Notes: generated by a model not told the origin, from the sequence alone. 64,000 bases of DNA from Geobacter sp. UBA698 (GCA_002298925.1 DBMM01000118.1:1-64000); one strand, 5' to 3'. Positions 8,139 to 17,551 are shown, counted from the first letter of the stretch. A program made the numbers and translations.

Positions 8139-10046
8139 TTGCTGTTTACCCTTGTGTCAGCTGTCCTCTCTCTTTATCAGCCGCCCTTTATTGCCCACCT
8201 GGAATCACGCTTTTCCGACAGCCAGATACCAAACGACCCGCCCCCCAAGGAGTACTCTCCCCCGTTGGTGGTGGCGGTGGACGACGAATCCTTGGCCCGC
8301 ATCGGCCGCTGGCCCTGGCCGCGCAGCGTTGTTGCCCGGCTCTTGACGGCCATTGCCGCACAGCATCCTGCCAGTGTGGGCATCGACGCCATATTCGCTG
8401 AACCGGAACGTGCAGCGGATAAAGGTAAAGATTCCCCTGCTGGCGGCACACTCTCAGCGGGGGACCGTGAGCTTGCCAAAGTTCTAGGCAGTGCCCCCTT
8501 CGTGCTGGGGTACGAGTTCACCTTTACGGGAAACCACTCTGGACGACATCTGCTTCACCCGCTGCAGATGGTTTCGCTGCGGGAAAAGAATGCCGCTGAT
8601 CCGAAGGAACTCTTTTGGCACCCCACCGGCGTGGTCAGCAGCCTGCCGGTTTTCGCCGGCAGTGTCACCCTGTCCGGTTTCGTCAATGCAGCCATGGAGC
8701 ATGACGGCATGTTGCGACGCATGCCGGTGCTGATGGAACAGGGCGGCCAGCTCTACCCGAGCTTCGCCCTGGCTACCGTGTTGAGATCGCTGGGGACTCA
8801 CCAGGCACAGCTTCGCTCGACCTGGTCCGGAGAGCGTCTCCTGCAGGTAGCCAATCTGAACATTCCCCTGGACGAGCGGGGGCGGCTCCTTTTGCGTTAC
8901 CGGGAATGGCATGCTGCCGGCAAACCGTTCTCTGCCGCGGCGCTGCTTGAGGGGCGTCTGCCTGCCGATGCACTGCGGGGGCGGATTGTCTTTCTGGGAG
9001 CCACGGCAACCGGCATGGGTGAAGCGGTGGCGACTCCGGTGGCCGCCTTGCTGTCGGGGGTACAGGTTCATTCCATTGCCGCGGAAAACATGCTGCGAGC
9101 GGATTTTGCCCGGAAGAGCTCCTGGCTGTACCGGCTTGCTGCCGTGCTGGCACTGGGAGTTGCCGCGACCCTCGTCTGCCTTGGATTGCCCCCCTTGCGG
9201 GGTGCCGCGTTGTTGGGGCTGACCGGTGTGGGTGTCTGGCTGGGAGCCGGCTGGCTCTTTCGCTCCCAGGGAATGCTCCTGTCGCCGGTATTTCCCTTGC
9301 TGGTGCTGGCCGCAAACTTCTCCCTGCTCACCCTGCTGCGCTCATTTTACATGGAGAAGGGGGCGCAGCACCATAAACGCGATCTGGGCATGGCTCGCGA
9401 CCTGATCATGACCTCGCTTGCCTCCCTTACCGGGATCCGGGATACCGAGACCGGAACCCATCTGCTGCGCTGCCAGCGCTACTTCCTGATCCTCTGCCGT
9501 GAACTCTCAGGCAACTCTCGCTTCCGCTCTATTCTTGATGATGAGACCATCGAGCTGGTATCGAAATTGGCTCCGCTGCACGACATCGGCAAGGTGGGCC
9601 TTCCCGACCGCCTGCTGCATAAGGTCACGGGCTTCACAACAGAGGAGTACGAACAGGTAAAGAAGCATACCATCTACGGAAGGGACGCCATCGCCAAGGC
9701 CGCTTCACGAGTCGGTGCCAATGATGACGAGCTGATCCAGTACGCCAAGGACATCACCTACTCTCACCACGAGAGTTGGGACGGTACCGGGTATCCCGAG
9801 GGTTTGCGGGGTGAGCAGATACCCTGGTCGGGGCGGGTCATGGCGTTGGTGGACGCCTACGATGCCATGGTCACCCAGAGGGTCTACAACACGCCGGTTT
9901 CCCACGACGAGGCGGTGCGAATCATAGTCGCCGGGAAAGGGAAACGGTTTGACCCCGACGTGGTGGAAGCGTTCCTCAAAGTGGAGGGACAATGGCGGGA
10001 GATCGCACAGGAACTGGCTGAGGAGCCTGACGACAGTACTGCTTAA
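8139..10046 (+). CDS. CHASE2 sensor with HD-GYP c-di-GMP phosphodiesterase domain
   Basis: About 635 residues from TTG 8139. An extracytoplasmic CHASE2 domain (about 40-325) is followed by three membrane helices (about 330-400) and an HD-GYP domain with APLHDIGKVGLPD (HD at 481-482), HHESWDGTGYPEG (GYP at 551-553) and DAYDAMVTQRVY. HD-GYP proteins hydrolyse c-di-GMP. The true start is uncertain. The first membrane helix needs residues upstream of 8139 (the frame reads RARKPLILACGL there), yet no ATG/GTG/TTG lies between that point and an in-frame TGA at 8058-8060. CTG 8067, behind GGTGA at 8056-8060, is possible. The same frame has ATG 7995 overlapping the previous stop, before the TGA. Confidence 0.85.
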   Translation: MLFTLVSAVLSLYQPPFIAHLESRFSDSQIPNDPPPKEYSPPLVVAVDDESLARIGRWPWPRSVVARLLTAIAAQHPASVGIDAIFAEPERAADKGKDSPAGGTLSAGDRELAKVLGSAPFVLGYEFTFTGNHSGRHLLHPLQMVSLREKNAADPKELFWHPTGVVSSLPVFAGSVTLSGFVNAAMEHDGMLRRMPVLMEQGGQLYPSFALATVLRSLGTHQAQLRSTWSGERLLQVANLNIPLDERGRLLLRYREWHAAGKPFSAAALLEGRLPADALRGRIVFLGATATGMGEAVATPVAALLSGVQVHSIAAENMLRADFARKSSWLYRLAAVLALGVAATLVCLGLPPLRGAALLGLTGVGVWLGAGWLFRSQGMLLSPVFPLLVLAANFSLLTLLRSFYMEKGAQHHKRDLGMARDLIMTSLASLTGIRDTETGTHLLRCQRYFLILCRELSGNSRFRSILDDETIELVSKLAPLHDIGKVGLPDRLLHKVTGFTTEEYEQVKKHTIYGRDAIAKAASRVGANDDELIQYAKDITYSHHESWDGTGYPEGLRGEQIPWSGRVMALVDAYDAMVTQRVYNTPVSHDEAVRIIVAGKGKRFDPDVVEAFLKVEGQWREIAQELAEEPDDSTA

Positions 10047-10080
10047 AATCATTACGGCAAACTATCTACCCGCAAATAAA

Positions 10081-10117
10081 AAAGCACCTACAAGAGATCT
10101 TGTAAGTGCTTTATTTT
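10081..10117. terminator. Bidirectional intrinsic terminator
   Basis: A 14-bp stem with one mismatch (10081-10094 with 10099-10112), loop AGAT, a T-rich tract after it and an A-run before it. It can stop both the rightward CHASE2 operon and the leftward tRNA-Thr transcript. Confidence 0.75.
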
Positions 10118-10119
10118 TA

Positions 10120-10195
10120 TGGAGCCGTTTGTCGGAATCGAACCGACGACCTCATCATTACGAGTGATGTGCTCTACCAACTGAGCTAAAACGGC
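10120..10195 (-). tRNA. tRNA-Thr (anticodon CGT)
   Basis: A 76-nt cloverleaf including an encoded CCA. The acceptor stem GCCGTTT/AAACGGC, D-stem GCTC/GAGC, anticodon stem CATCA/TGATG with loop CTCGTAA, and T-stem GTCGG/CCGAC all pair perfectly. CGT reads ACG. It lies between a bidirectional terminator and the Sir2 gene. I see no integrase or duplicated 3' end nearby. Confidence 0.96.
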
Positions 10196-10273
10196 AATGC
10201 AAGCACTACATTTACCCCAGAATGTCGACATCTGTCAATGCTCAATTGGTGGTTCTGCTGTAGAAGGTCATGG

Positions 10274-11095
10274 TCACTGGTTGGGTATCAGCGCATCGAT
10301 TCGTTGCAAACCTTCCAGCGCACCGCAGGCTAAAGAGATGTGCGGAGGCTTGATGTCGGGCTCCCGCGGGTTGATGCGAATGACCGTTGCCTGGTCATGG
10401 CGCCAGCCCAGGCGTTCCGAGGTGGCCCGTATGGTCGGTATGGCCGTGCCGGCACCCATTTCAATCACCGCTATCCGTTTGTCGCCCTGTTCTTCCAGAA
10501 AACGTTCGAAACGACCTTCCTGGGCATTGGTGCGGTCCGACAGCCAGGACCAGTCGCCGAACATGAGGATGTTGGGGCGGCTGACACAGCCACAGTGGGG
10601 GCACTTGGGGATCGATGACGAACGCATGGTGGCCGGATCAATCGTGATCTGTTCCCGGTTGGGCCAGATGTCGCGGCAGCAGGGCTTGAGGCACTGCAGG
10701 TGGTGGATCGAACCGTGTACCTCCAAAATCTGGTGGTCCTCATAGCCGGCCAGCTGAAACTGGCCGTCGACGTTGGAGGTAACCACGAAGTACCCGGCGC
10801 TGTTGCGCTGGATCCAGCGCCGGATGATCTGGAAACCCTCATGGGGGACGGTTTCGCGGTAGAGGTTGGTGCGGTGGCCGTAAAAACCCCAGCCGAAGGC
10901 CGGGTCGCGCTGGAAGTGGCCGGGGTTGGCGGCGTCCACAAAGGAAAGTCCCAGTCGGGCATAGAGCGGGTAGGCCTTCCAGAAACCATGGTCACCCCGA
11001 AAGTCCGGCAGACCGGAGTCAACACCCATGCCGGCTCCGGCGGTGATGATAAAAACCTCGGCCTCGGCAACAATTTCGGCGGCGCGTTCCAGCAT
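10274..11095 (-). CDS. Sir2-family NAD-dependent protein deacylase
   Basis: The protein has 273 residues and all sirtuin landmarks: GAGMGVDSGLPDFRG (residues 20-34), TSNVDGQF (105-112) for NAD/ribose contacts, catalytic His 126 in EVHGS, and zinc-binding pairs around Cys 134/138 and Cys 164/167. Sirtuins remove acyl groups from lysines using NAD, giving nicotinamide and O-acyl-ADP-ribose. The substrate is not predictable, and the GMGVDSG variant departs from CobB-like GAGISAESG. The start lies 8 bp after the DUF1015 stop, suggesting one transcript with DUF1015. This protein is unrelated to the SIR2-like domain at 475. Confidence 0.88.
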   Translation of the reverse strand: MLERAAEIVAEAEVFIITAGAGMGVDSGLPDFRGDHGFWKAYPLYARLGLSFVDAANPGHFQRDPAFGWGFYGHRTNLYRETVPHEGFQIIRRWIQRNSAGYFVVTSNVDGQFQLAGYEDHQILEVHGSIHHLQCLKPCCRDIWPNREQITIDPATMRSSSIPKCPHCGCVSRPNILMFGDWSWLSDRTNAQEGRFERFLEEQGDKRIAVIEMGAGTAIPTIRATSERLGWRHDQATVIRINPREPDIKPPHISLACGALEGLQRIDALIPNQ

Positions 11096-11103
11096 GGCTC
11101 GGC

Positions 11104-12345
11104 TCAGGAAAGCAGGTGCACGAACAGGCCGCTGCGCAGCTTGGGTTCGAACCAGGTGGATTTGGGGGGCATGATCTGGTCCTGGTCGGCTAGTTCGATC
11201 AGTTCGCGGATGGAGGTGGGGTAGAGCGAGAAGGCGACGGCATATTCGCCGTTATCCACCAGTCGCACCAGTTCGTCGTTGCCGCGGATGCCGCCCACAA
11301 AGTGGATGCGCTTGTCGGTACGAGGATTGAGGATGCCCAAGACCGGGTTGAGCAGGCGGTTCTGCAGGATGGAGACGTCCAGACGGCCAACGGTGTCGGT
11401 CTCGTCGACGATCCCGGGGCGGGCTTTCAGGTGATACCAGCTCCCTTCCAGGTACATGCCGAAGTGGTGGCGCTCTTGGGGTGCCACTGCCGTCTCTGCG
11501 GGCGATACTTCGAAGAGCGCTTTTACCAGGGTCATGAATTCCGCCAAGCTATGGTTGTGCAGGTCTTTGACCGCCCGGTTGTAAGGCATGATGTTGAGCT
11601 GGTTTTCGGGGAAGATGACCGTCAGGAAGAAGTTGTACTCCTCCTGGCCGGTATGGTCGGGATTGTTCTGTCGGCGCAGTTCTCGAACACGTTCGGCGGC
11701 AGCGCTGCGGTGATGGCCGTCGGCCACATACAGGCGCGGGATGGTGGCAAACAGGGTGGTCAGGCGTTCAATCCGCGCCCGGTCGGTGATCATCCAGAGC
11801 GTGTGGGAGACATTGTCGCCAGTTGTGAAGTCGTACTCCGGCTTTTCCGTGACGACTGCAGCGATGATCCCTTCCACTTCGCTGCAGCTGCGCGACAGAT
11901 AAAAGACCGGCTCGTCGTTGGCATCCAGGCGGTCGATATGTCTGACGCGGTCTTCTTCCTTGTCGGCCCGCGTGTGCTCATGTTTCTTGATCACGCCGGA
12001 TTGATAATCGTCCACGCTGGCGCAGACCACCAGTCCGGTCTGGACAATGCCGCCCATGCACTGGCGGTAAACGTAGAAACATTCCTGATCATCCTGAACA
12101 AGCACCCCCTGTTTGATGAATTTGGACAGATTCAGCTTGCCCTGGACATAGACCGGTTCGTCGTGGGGATCGATTTCTGGCGGCAGGTCGATCTCAGGCC
12201 GCGAGACATGCAGAAAACTATGGGGATTGCCGCCAGCCATGGCGCGGGCTTCCTCCACATCCATTACATCATAGGGAAGTGCCGCTACGTTTTCTGCCAG
12301 GCTTTTGGGGGGGCGCAGCCCCTTGAACGGTCTGATGATGGCCAT
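11104..12345 (-). CDS. DUF1015 family protein
   Basis: A 413-residue cytoplasmic protein of the DUF1015 family, shown by the N-terminus IRPFKGLRPP, LPYDVMDVEEAR, FLHVSRPEIDLP, KKHEHTRADKEEDR, and YVADGHHRSAAAERVR near the middle. No membrane segment or signal peptide is visible. The family occurs widely in bacteria and archaea and I know of no firmly established biochemical role. GAGGA lies 7 bp before ATG 12345. It sits between NlpC/P60 (17 bp upstream) and Sir2 (8 bp downstream), in a likely three-gene operon. Confidence 0.85.
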   Translation of the reverse strand: MAIIRPFKGLRPPKSLAENVAALPYDVMDVEEARAMAGGNPHSFLHVSRPEIDLPPEIDPHDEPVYVQGKLNLSKFIKQGVLVQDDQECFYVYRQCMGGIVQTGLVVCASVDDYQSGVIKKHEHTRADKEEDRVRHIDRLDANDEPVFYLSRSCSEVEGIIAAVVTEKPEYDFTTGDNVSHTLWMITDRARIERLTTLFATIPRLYVADGHHRSAAAERVRELRRQNNPDHTGQEEYNFFLTVIFPENQLNIMPYNRAVKDLHNHSLAEFMTLVKALFEVSPAETAVAPQERHHFGMYLEGSWYHLKARPGIVDETDTVGRLDVSILQNRLLNPVLGILNPRTDKRIHFVGGIRGNDELVRLVDNGEYAVAFSLYPTSIRELIELADQDQIMPPKSTWFEPKLRSGLFVHLLS

Positions 12346-12362
12346 ATAGTATCCTCGAATTT

Positions 12363-13211
12363 TTAAAAGTATCTGCGAGCGCCGATGAAGCGTTTCTCGA
12401 AATATGCGTCGTCAATGGCGGTTACACGAATTTCCTCGCCCCGGCGCGGGGCATGGACGAATTTGCCGTTGCCGACATAGATGCCGACATGGTTGATCTT
12501 GTCGGCCGCTGCGCCGAAAAAGACCAGGTCGCCTTCCTGCAGGTCGAGCTTGGTGACCGCATCGCCGGCCTTGTATTGATCCCGTGACGTGCGGGGAATG
12601 CTGACACCGCACAGGTTGTAGACCGCCCGCACAAATCCGCTGCAGTCCATGCCGTCGACGACGGTATCGCCGCCCCAGCGGTAGGGGATGCCCACGAAAC
12701 GCTCGGCGGTGCGGGCGGCGATGGAACCCATATCCCGTTCGCCGCGGGACGTTTTCGGCTGCGGCTTGTCGGTGGGAGCTTCTTTCTTGGCCTGTCCGCC
12801 GCTCAGTGATTCCCGCAGTTTGCGAAGTTCATCCGATGGTTGTTTCTGCTCTCCCGGTTCTTTCTTTTTAGCGAAAACGACTTCGTTGGGAGGGGCAATG
12901 TAGTAGCTGTCGATCAGGCGATCGGCCACGAGTCGGTCGGCAGCGGCGCGGGCCTTGCTCTTGCTGGTAAAGTCACCGAAACGGACGGCATAGATGCCGT
13001 TGTCCTTGCGGAAGTAGAAGGCTTCGATCCCTTTTTTCTGGAGCGTGGTGGTGAAACGTTCGGCATTATTGACGTCGGCGAAGGCGCCCATCTGGATGGC
13101 ATAGCCCAGGCGGGTTATGCCGGTGGAGGGGGCCGCGCTTGACGGCAGTGGCGGTAGCAGGAGGGTTATGCCGCACAGCAGGCAAATGGTCAGTCGGGTG
13201 ATGGTATGCAT
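12363..13211 (-). CDS. SPOR-domain NlpC/P60 peptidoglycan endopeptidase
   Basis: About 282 residues. A signal peptide (first 27) is followed by a SPOR-type repeat (about 35-105; YAIQMGAFADVNNAERF), a charged linker, and an NlpC/P60 domain (about 165-282) with catalytic Cys in GMDCSGF and His in INHVGIYVGN. NlpC/P60 enzymes cut D-Glu-diaminopimelate links in cell-wall stem peptides, and SPOR domains bind denuded septal glycan, so a role in division or wall turnover is likely. GTG 13217 is an alternative start; neither start has a strong ribosome site. The fusion of both domains in one chain fits delta-proteobacterial homologues. Confidence 0.88.
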   Translation of the reverse strand: MHTITRLTICLLCGITLLLPPLPSSAAPSTGITRLGYAIQMGAFADVNNAERFTTTLQKKGIEAFYFRKDNGIYAVRFGDFTSKSKARAAADRLVADRLIDSYYIAPPNEVVFAKKKEPGEQKQPSDELRKLRESLSGGQAKKEAPTDKPQPKTSRGERDMGSIAARTAERFVGIPYRWGGDTVVDGMDCSGFVRAVYNLCGVSIPRTSRDQYKAGDAVTKLDLQEGDLVFFGAAADKINHVGIYVGNGKFVHAPRRGEEIRVTAIDDAYFEKRFIGARRYF

Positions 13212-13484
13212 TGTCACAGGTGATCTTTTCGTGGATTTGGCAGGATTTGATGCTGACAGTATCCCTAATTGAACGATGGGAGTAAAGAACTTTTTGACGT
13301 AATAATGTCAGATAGCTCGTGTCATCGCAGCCTGGTTGCCTAAGTATCTTATTCATTTTGAAGTCTGAGATGATACAAGTAAAAACGAATAATAATGTTG
13401 TATAAAACAGGTTTTGATTTTATTGTGACCTTAGGTGCGGCTAATGACGTGCCGACTATGCCATAAGGGAGAGGGGGCGTTATA

Positions 13485-13895
13485 ATGGCAGCCATCATTC
13501 CAATATCAGGCAATGCCGCCGTTATCACACTGCCCTCCGCCACGGTGGCGACTACGGCGGCCCAGGTCAGGGAGACCTATTCAGTCGCTCCGGTCAAGGA
13601 GGTCTCAAACCGGGAGGTTCAGCCGGCTGTACTGGATAGCGTGACACTCTTGAACAATGACCGCAAAGCAGAAAACAAGCCGGTTCGCAAGCCGGTCGAA
13701 AAAGACGTCGGAAAACGCGGGGGCGCCTCAAGAGCTGCAGCCGATATTCTGTTTGCCTATAATTTCAGAGGAGACTTGCGGATCAAGTTCATGGACAGCG
13801 GCAACAAGATGGTCTATCAGACTCCTGCCCAGCTGTTTAGCCGCATGACAGACATCATGATGCTTCCCAGCACATCGGTAGACACACAGGTCTGA
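13485..13895 (+). CDS. Small hypothetical protein, weak FlaG-like C-terminus
   Basis: The protein has 136 residues, with no signal peptide or membrane segment. The N-terminal half is Ala/Thr/Val-rich and then basic. The C-terminal 50 residues (ADILFAYNFRGDLRIKF through QTPAQLFSRM) resemble the short beta-beta-helix of FlaG-type flagellar proteins, but the match is weak and no flagellar gene is nearby. GAGGGGG lies about 9 bp before ATG 13485. It is a lone plus-strand gene between two leftward operons. The flank 13218-13484 shows no gene. Confidence 0.6.
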   Translation: MAAIIPISGNAAVITLPSATVATTAAQVRETYSVAPVKEVSNREVQPAVLDSVTLLNNDRKAENKPVRKPVEKDVGKRGGASRAAADILFAYNFRGDLRIKFMDSGNKMVYQTPAQLFSRMTDIMMLPSTSVDTQV

Positions 13896-13925
13896 TTTTT
13901 TTTCTCCAACAGCGCTGCTTGTCGC

Positions 13926-13971
13926 AAAAAAAAGCCGTATCTGCCGGAAACAACTCCTGGCAATACGGCTT
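13926..13971 (-). terminator. Terminator of the pgpH-prfB operon
   Basis: A 9-bp stem (13932-13940 with 13963-13971) whose inner GCC/GGC also pairs. On the minus strand it is followed by eight T. It lies 22 bp beyond the prfB stop. Confidence 0.85.
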
Positions 13972-13992
13972 ATGATTTGTTATCGAATACCT

Positions 13993-15112
13993 TTATTCCA
14001 CGTCTCCGACGTTGCGTCGTACCCCCATCAGGTACGCCACCACGAAATCTTCCAGGGCACCGTCCAGCACGGCATCCGGATTCCCCGATTCCACGCCGGT
14101 CCTCAAGTCCTTCACCATCTTGTAGGGGTGCAGTACATAGGAGCGGATCTGGCTGCCCCAGCCGATCTCCTTCTTTTCGGCGGCGATTTCCGAAGCCTTG
14201 TCCTTGCGCTCTTCTACCTCGCGTTCATACAGTTTTGCCCGCAGCACCTTCATGGCGGTGGCGCGGTTGGAAATCTGGCTTCGCTCGGACTGACAGGCAA
14301 CGATGATGCCGGTTGGTATGTGCGTGATGCGGACGGCCGAGTCGGTAGTGTTGACGTGCTGTCCGCCGGCGCCGCCTGAACGGAAGGTGTCCACCCGCAG
14401 GTCGGCATCGCTGATCCTGATGTCGATATCTTCCTCCTCGATTTCAGGAAAGGCGTACATCGAGGCAAAGGAGGTGTGGCGCCGTGCGTTGCTGTCAAAG
14501 GGGGAGATGCGTACCAGACGGTGGATGCCGGCTTCCGCCTTGAGGTAGCCGTAGGCGTATTCTCCGTTGACGTTGAAGGTTACCGACTTGAGGCCGGCTT
14601 CATCCCCGGCCTGAAATTCGGTGATGGTGGTTTTCCACCCCTTTTTCTCACAGTAGCGCAGATACATGCGCAGCAACATCTCGGCCCAGTCCTGGGATTC
14701 GGTTCCGCCTGCCCCCGGGTTGATGGAGATGAAGCAGGAATTGCGGTCGTGCGCGCCCGAAAGCATGCGCTGGAACTCGGCCGCTTCCACTCCGGCTTGC
14801 AAATGATCGTTCATCTGCGCCACTTCAGCCAGAGTATCAGCGTCCTGGGCTTCCGCGCCCAGTTCGATCATGACCCGCACATCCTCTAACTGCCGGTTGA
14901 GGTCGTCCCACAGTTTAACGATCTTTTCCAGTGACGTGCGCTCTTTGAGGATGCCCTGTGAATTCTCGGCCGCATCCCAGAAACCGGGCGCGGCAATTTT
15001 GGATTCGATCTCCTGGATCAGTTCCCGTTTGGTGTCTACGTCAAAGAGACCCCCGGAGTTTGGCGATACGTTCCTCAAAGTCGTTCATTCTGGCAATTTC
15101 TTCACGAAACAT
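13993..15112 (-). CDS. prfB: Peptide chain release factor 2, with programmed +1 frameshift
   Basis: RF2 reads UGA and UAA stop codons. Translation starts at ATG 15112 behind AAGGAG and runs 23 codons to an in-frame TGA at 15041-15043. The rest lies in the +1 frame, giving about 372 residues, normal for RF2. The stop-recognition SPF motif ([11 protein letters not shown]) and the peptidyl-transferase GGQ loop ([13 protein letters not shown]) are both present. CTT-TGA-C, preceded by CGGGGG, is the classic autoregulatory slip site, so low RF2 promotes its own synthesis. The start overlaps the lnt stop by 11 bp and a strong terminator follows the gene. Confidence 0.96.
15040..15055 (-). promoter_or_regulatory. 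prfB programmed +1 frameshift site
   Basis: On the minus strand the order is CGG GGG TCT CTT TGA C, the same spacing as in Escherichia coli prfB: an internal Shine-Dalgarno-like G-run, 3 nt, then the slippery CTT and the UGA read by RF2 itself. Skipping the T at 15043 continues as Asp-Val-Asp-Thr-Lys. Confidence 0.95.
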
Positions 15113-16706
15113 CTGCTGCTCCTTGGTTTTTATTGTTGTTTTCTGGGGATAAGCCGGTCCTGCGTTTGCGCCACGCCTGCAGGGCGAAGCCGATGGTCAG
15201 CAGTACACACAGCCAGGCCGGCGCATCGCCGAACTTGAGGTAGAGCGAGTCGCCGCTGCCCGGTTTGATCTCGCCGGTGCGGAAACCCTCTTCGAACAGT
15301 GCGGTCATCGTGCTGATGTGGCCGTTATGGTCAATGATGGCAGTTATGCCCGTATTGGCGGCTCGAATCAGCGGGGTGCGGGTTTCCACGGCCCGGAAGG
15401 CGGCGATGGACAGGTGCTGGTAGGGGGCCGAGGAACGGCCGAACCAGGCGTCATTGGTTATGTTGACCAGTACGCGTGCCCCGGTTCGCACATATTCCCG
15501 AGCCAGCTCCGGGAAAATTCCTTCGAAGCAGACCAGGGTGCCGATTCTCGTCTGTGCCACAGGCAGGGAGTGGACATTCTCACCGGAGGAAAAGTCGCCG
15601 ATTCCCACCACCAGCTTGCTGATGAAGGGGAAATAACGGCCCAGCGGCACGTATTCTCCGAAGGGTACCAGATGCATCTTGTCACTTCTGCCGACGGTTT
15701 CTCCCTGGGGCGAGATCAGAAAGGCGCTGTTCAGAAAAGTGCGCTGGCCGTTGCGCAGTTCATGGGCCGGACTGCCGATCAGCAGGTTGACGGCCAGTTC
15801 CCGGGCCAGTCCCTTGACCCGCTCTGCCTGGTTCAGTTCATCCTGAAAAAAGAATGGCACCGCGCTTTCCGGCCAGACCACCAGATCAACCGGTTCTTTT
15901 ACAGCTTGGCGGGTCAGGCGCTCGTAGATGGCAAGGGTTTGTTCCTGGAAAGCCGGACTCCATTTGACATCCTGGTCGATGTTGCCCTGGATCAGGGCGA
16001 CCCGCAGCGGTTTGTCATTCGAGGTCTCCTGCTTGTTCAGGCGGTCAAAACCGTAAAAGAGGGTGGCGATCAGGGCGATGATCATGATCACTGCGCTTTT
16101 GACCGGATAGGGGACCCGGGCTCCGGACAGGGCCCGCAGTACCCGGTAAAGCACCACGTTGGACAGCACGATCAGCAGGGTGATGCCGTAGACTCCGGTG
16201 ATGTCGGCGATCTGGATCAACGGCAGTGTGCGGAACTGGGAGTGACCCAGCATGGCCCAGGGAAAGCCGGACAGCAGGAACGAGCGGATGAAATCAAAGG
16301 CCACCCAGGCAATCGGCAGGGTGAGAGCTGTTTTGAGTCCGGCCTGCTCACCGGCTCGGGCCACCAGTACGGCCAGCCCGTAAAAAAGTGCCAGCCAGCC
16401 CGCCAGCAGCAGATAGAGCGGAATGCTGACCGCCCATGGCAGGTGGCCATAGTGGGTGATGACGATGTTGATCCAGTAGAGGATGACGGTATAGGCGCTG
16501 AAGCCGCAGGTCATGCCGATACGGAAGGCCGTGCGGTTGGATGCACCTTCCAGCGCCACCAGCAGCGGTATCAGCGCAACCCAGGCCAGAAAGGAATAAC
16601 CGGCATTGGGAAAGGAAAAGGCGATCATAAGCCCGGAGCAGACCGACAGCAGCCCCTGACGGTCGAAAAACGCCGCCGGATGTACAGACAGACAACGGTT
16701 GATCAC
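15102..16706 (-). CDS. lnt: Apolipoprotein N-acyltransferase
   Basis: An inner-membrane enzyme of 534 residues that adds the third acyl chain to lipoproteins. Six or more hydrophobic helices occupy residues 20-215, then a nitrilase-type periplasmic domain carries the Glu-Lys-Cys triad in [23 protein letters not shown] and [10 protein letters not shown], and a final helix lies near 500. GTG 16706 overlaps the corC stop (GTGA), so the genes are coupled; prfB overlaps its 3' end by 11 bp. A lipoprotein substrate is encoded in this window (the OmpA-like protein at 7384). Confidence 0.94.
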   Translation of the reverse strand: MINRCLSVHPAAFFDRQGLLSVCSGLMIAFSFPNAGYSFLAWVALIPLLVALEGASNRTAFRIGMTCGFSAYTVILYWINIVITHYGHLPWAVSIPLYLLLAGWLALFYGLAVLVARAGEQAGLKTALTLPIAWVAFDFIRSFLLSGFPWAMLGHSQFRTLPLIQIADITGVYGITLLIVLSNVVLYRVLRALSGARVPYPVKSAVIMIIALIATLFYGFDRLNKQETSNDKPLRVALIQGNIDQDVKWSPAFQEQTLAIYERLTRQAVKEPVDLVVWPESAVPFFFQDELNQAERVKGLARELAVNLLIGSPAHELRNGQRTFLNSAFLISPQGETVGRSDKMHLVPFGEYVPLGRYFPFISKLVVGIGDFSSGENVHSLPVAQTRIGTLVCFEGIFPELAREYVRTGARVLVNITNDAWFGRSSAPYQHLSIAAFRAVETRTPLIRAANTGITAIIDHNGHISTMTALFEEGFRTGEIKPGSGDSLYLKFGDAPAWLCVLLTIGFALQAWRKRRTGLSPENNNKNQGAADVS

Positions 16707-17551
16707 TCGTTGACCTGCTCGTCTTTGCTGGATGGTGAAATTCGCACCTTGATGATCTTGCGTTCATCTGCGTCCAGGATGGTCAGGTGCAGTCCGTTGC
16801 AGTGGATGTGTTCACCTTTGGTCGGTATCTTGCCGGTCAGGTGGAAAATCAGGCCGCCGATGGTATCGAATTTGTCGCGCTCGATCTCGACCCCGAAATA
16901 CTCCTCCAGGTCCTCTACCGGCATGCGGGCATCGGCGGTGATGGAGCCGTCCGGGTTGGCCGCAAAGAGCGCCTCTTCGCGGTCGTGCTCGTCCTGGATG
17001 TCCCCCACGATCTGTTCCAGCAGGTCTTCGATGGTGACCAGCCCGGATGTGCCGCCATACTCGTCGATCACAATGGCCAGATGCACATGTTTGTATTTGA
17101 ACTCCTGCAGCAGCTGCTCCAGGTGTTTTGTCTCCGGGATGAAGTAGGGGGGGCGCATGATTTTGCGAATCAGGACCTGAGCCTGCTGCTCTCCCCAATA
17201 TTTGAGCAGGTCTTTTGCATAGATCAGACCGATGATGTTGTCGATATTGTTCTCGTAGACCGGGATGCGGGAATGGCCGCAGGCCAGGATGGTACTCAGC
17301 AGTTCCTGAACGGTGGCTTCAACGGAGACACAGGCCATGTCCGTGCGGGGCACCATGATTTCACGCACGACCGTGGAGCGCAGGGAAAAAATCGAGCGGA
17401 TCATCTCGCGTTCATCTTCGTTGACCAGCCCCTCTTCCTCGCTGGCCTTGATCAGATCGTGGATTTCGTCAGCGGTGACCTTCTTGCGTCCGGTCAGAAA
17501 TCTACTGAACAACTCCAAGATGCCAGTTTTTTTGTTTATGCCTTCTTCCAA
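16703..17551 (-). CDS. corC: CorC/HlyC-family CBS-domain protein
   Basis: A cytoplasmic protein of about 282 residues without membrane helices. Two CBS domains ([13 protein letters not shown], then [13 protein letters not shown]) are followed by [20 protein letters not shown] and a C-terminal CorC_HlyC domain ([15 protein letters not shown]). Members are linked to magnesium or cobalt efflux and to membrane repair, and in many genomes sit beside ybeY and lnt as here. I use TTG 17551 as start because GGAGG and AAGGA lie just before it. TTG 17575 upstream is possible but lacks a ribosome site. Confidence 0.88.
   Translation of the reverse strand: MEEGINKKTGILELFSRFLTGRKKVTADEIHDLIKASEEEGLVNEDEREMIRSIFSLRSTVVREIMVPRTDMACVSVEATVQELLSTILACGHSRIPVYENNIDNIIGLIYAKDLLKYWGEQQAQVLIRKIMRPPYFIPETKHLEQLLQEFKYKHVHLAIVIDEYGGTSGLVTIEDLLEQIVGDIQDEHDREEALFAANPDGSITADARMPVEDLEEYFGVEIERDKFDTIGGLIFHLTGKIPTKGEHIHCNGLHLTILDADERKIIKVRISPSSKDEQVNE

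Noticed and set aside
10120..10195. tRNA-Thr as an integration site for the accessory block
   Set aside because: No integrase gene and no duplicated tRNA 3' end is seen on either side; the block at 1-6730 does not reach the tRNA.
15318..17147. A 609-codon plus-strand frame opposite lnt and corC
   Set aside because: Both opposite genes are well-conserved families; the frame is an antisense shadow of GC-rich codons.
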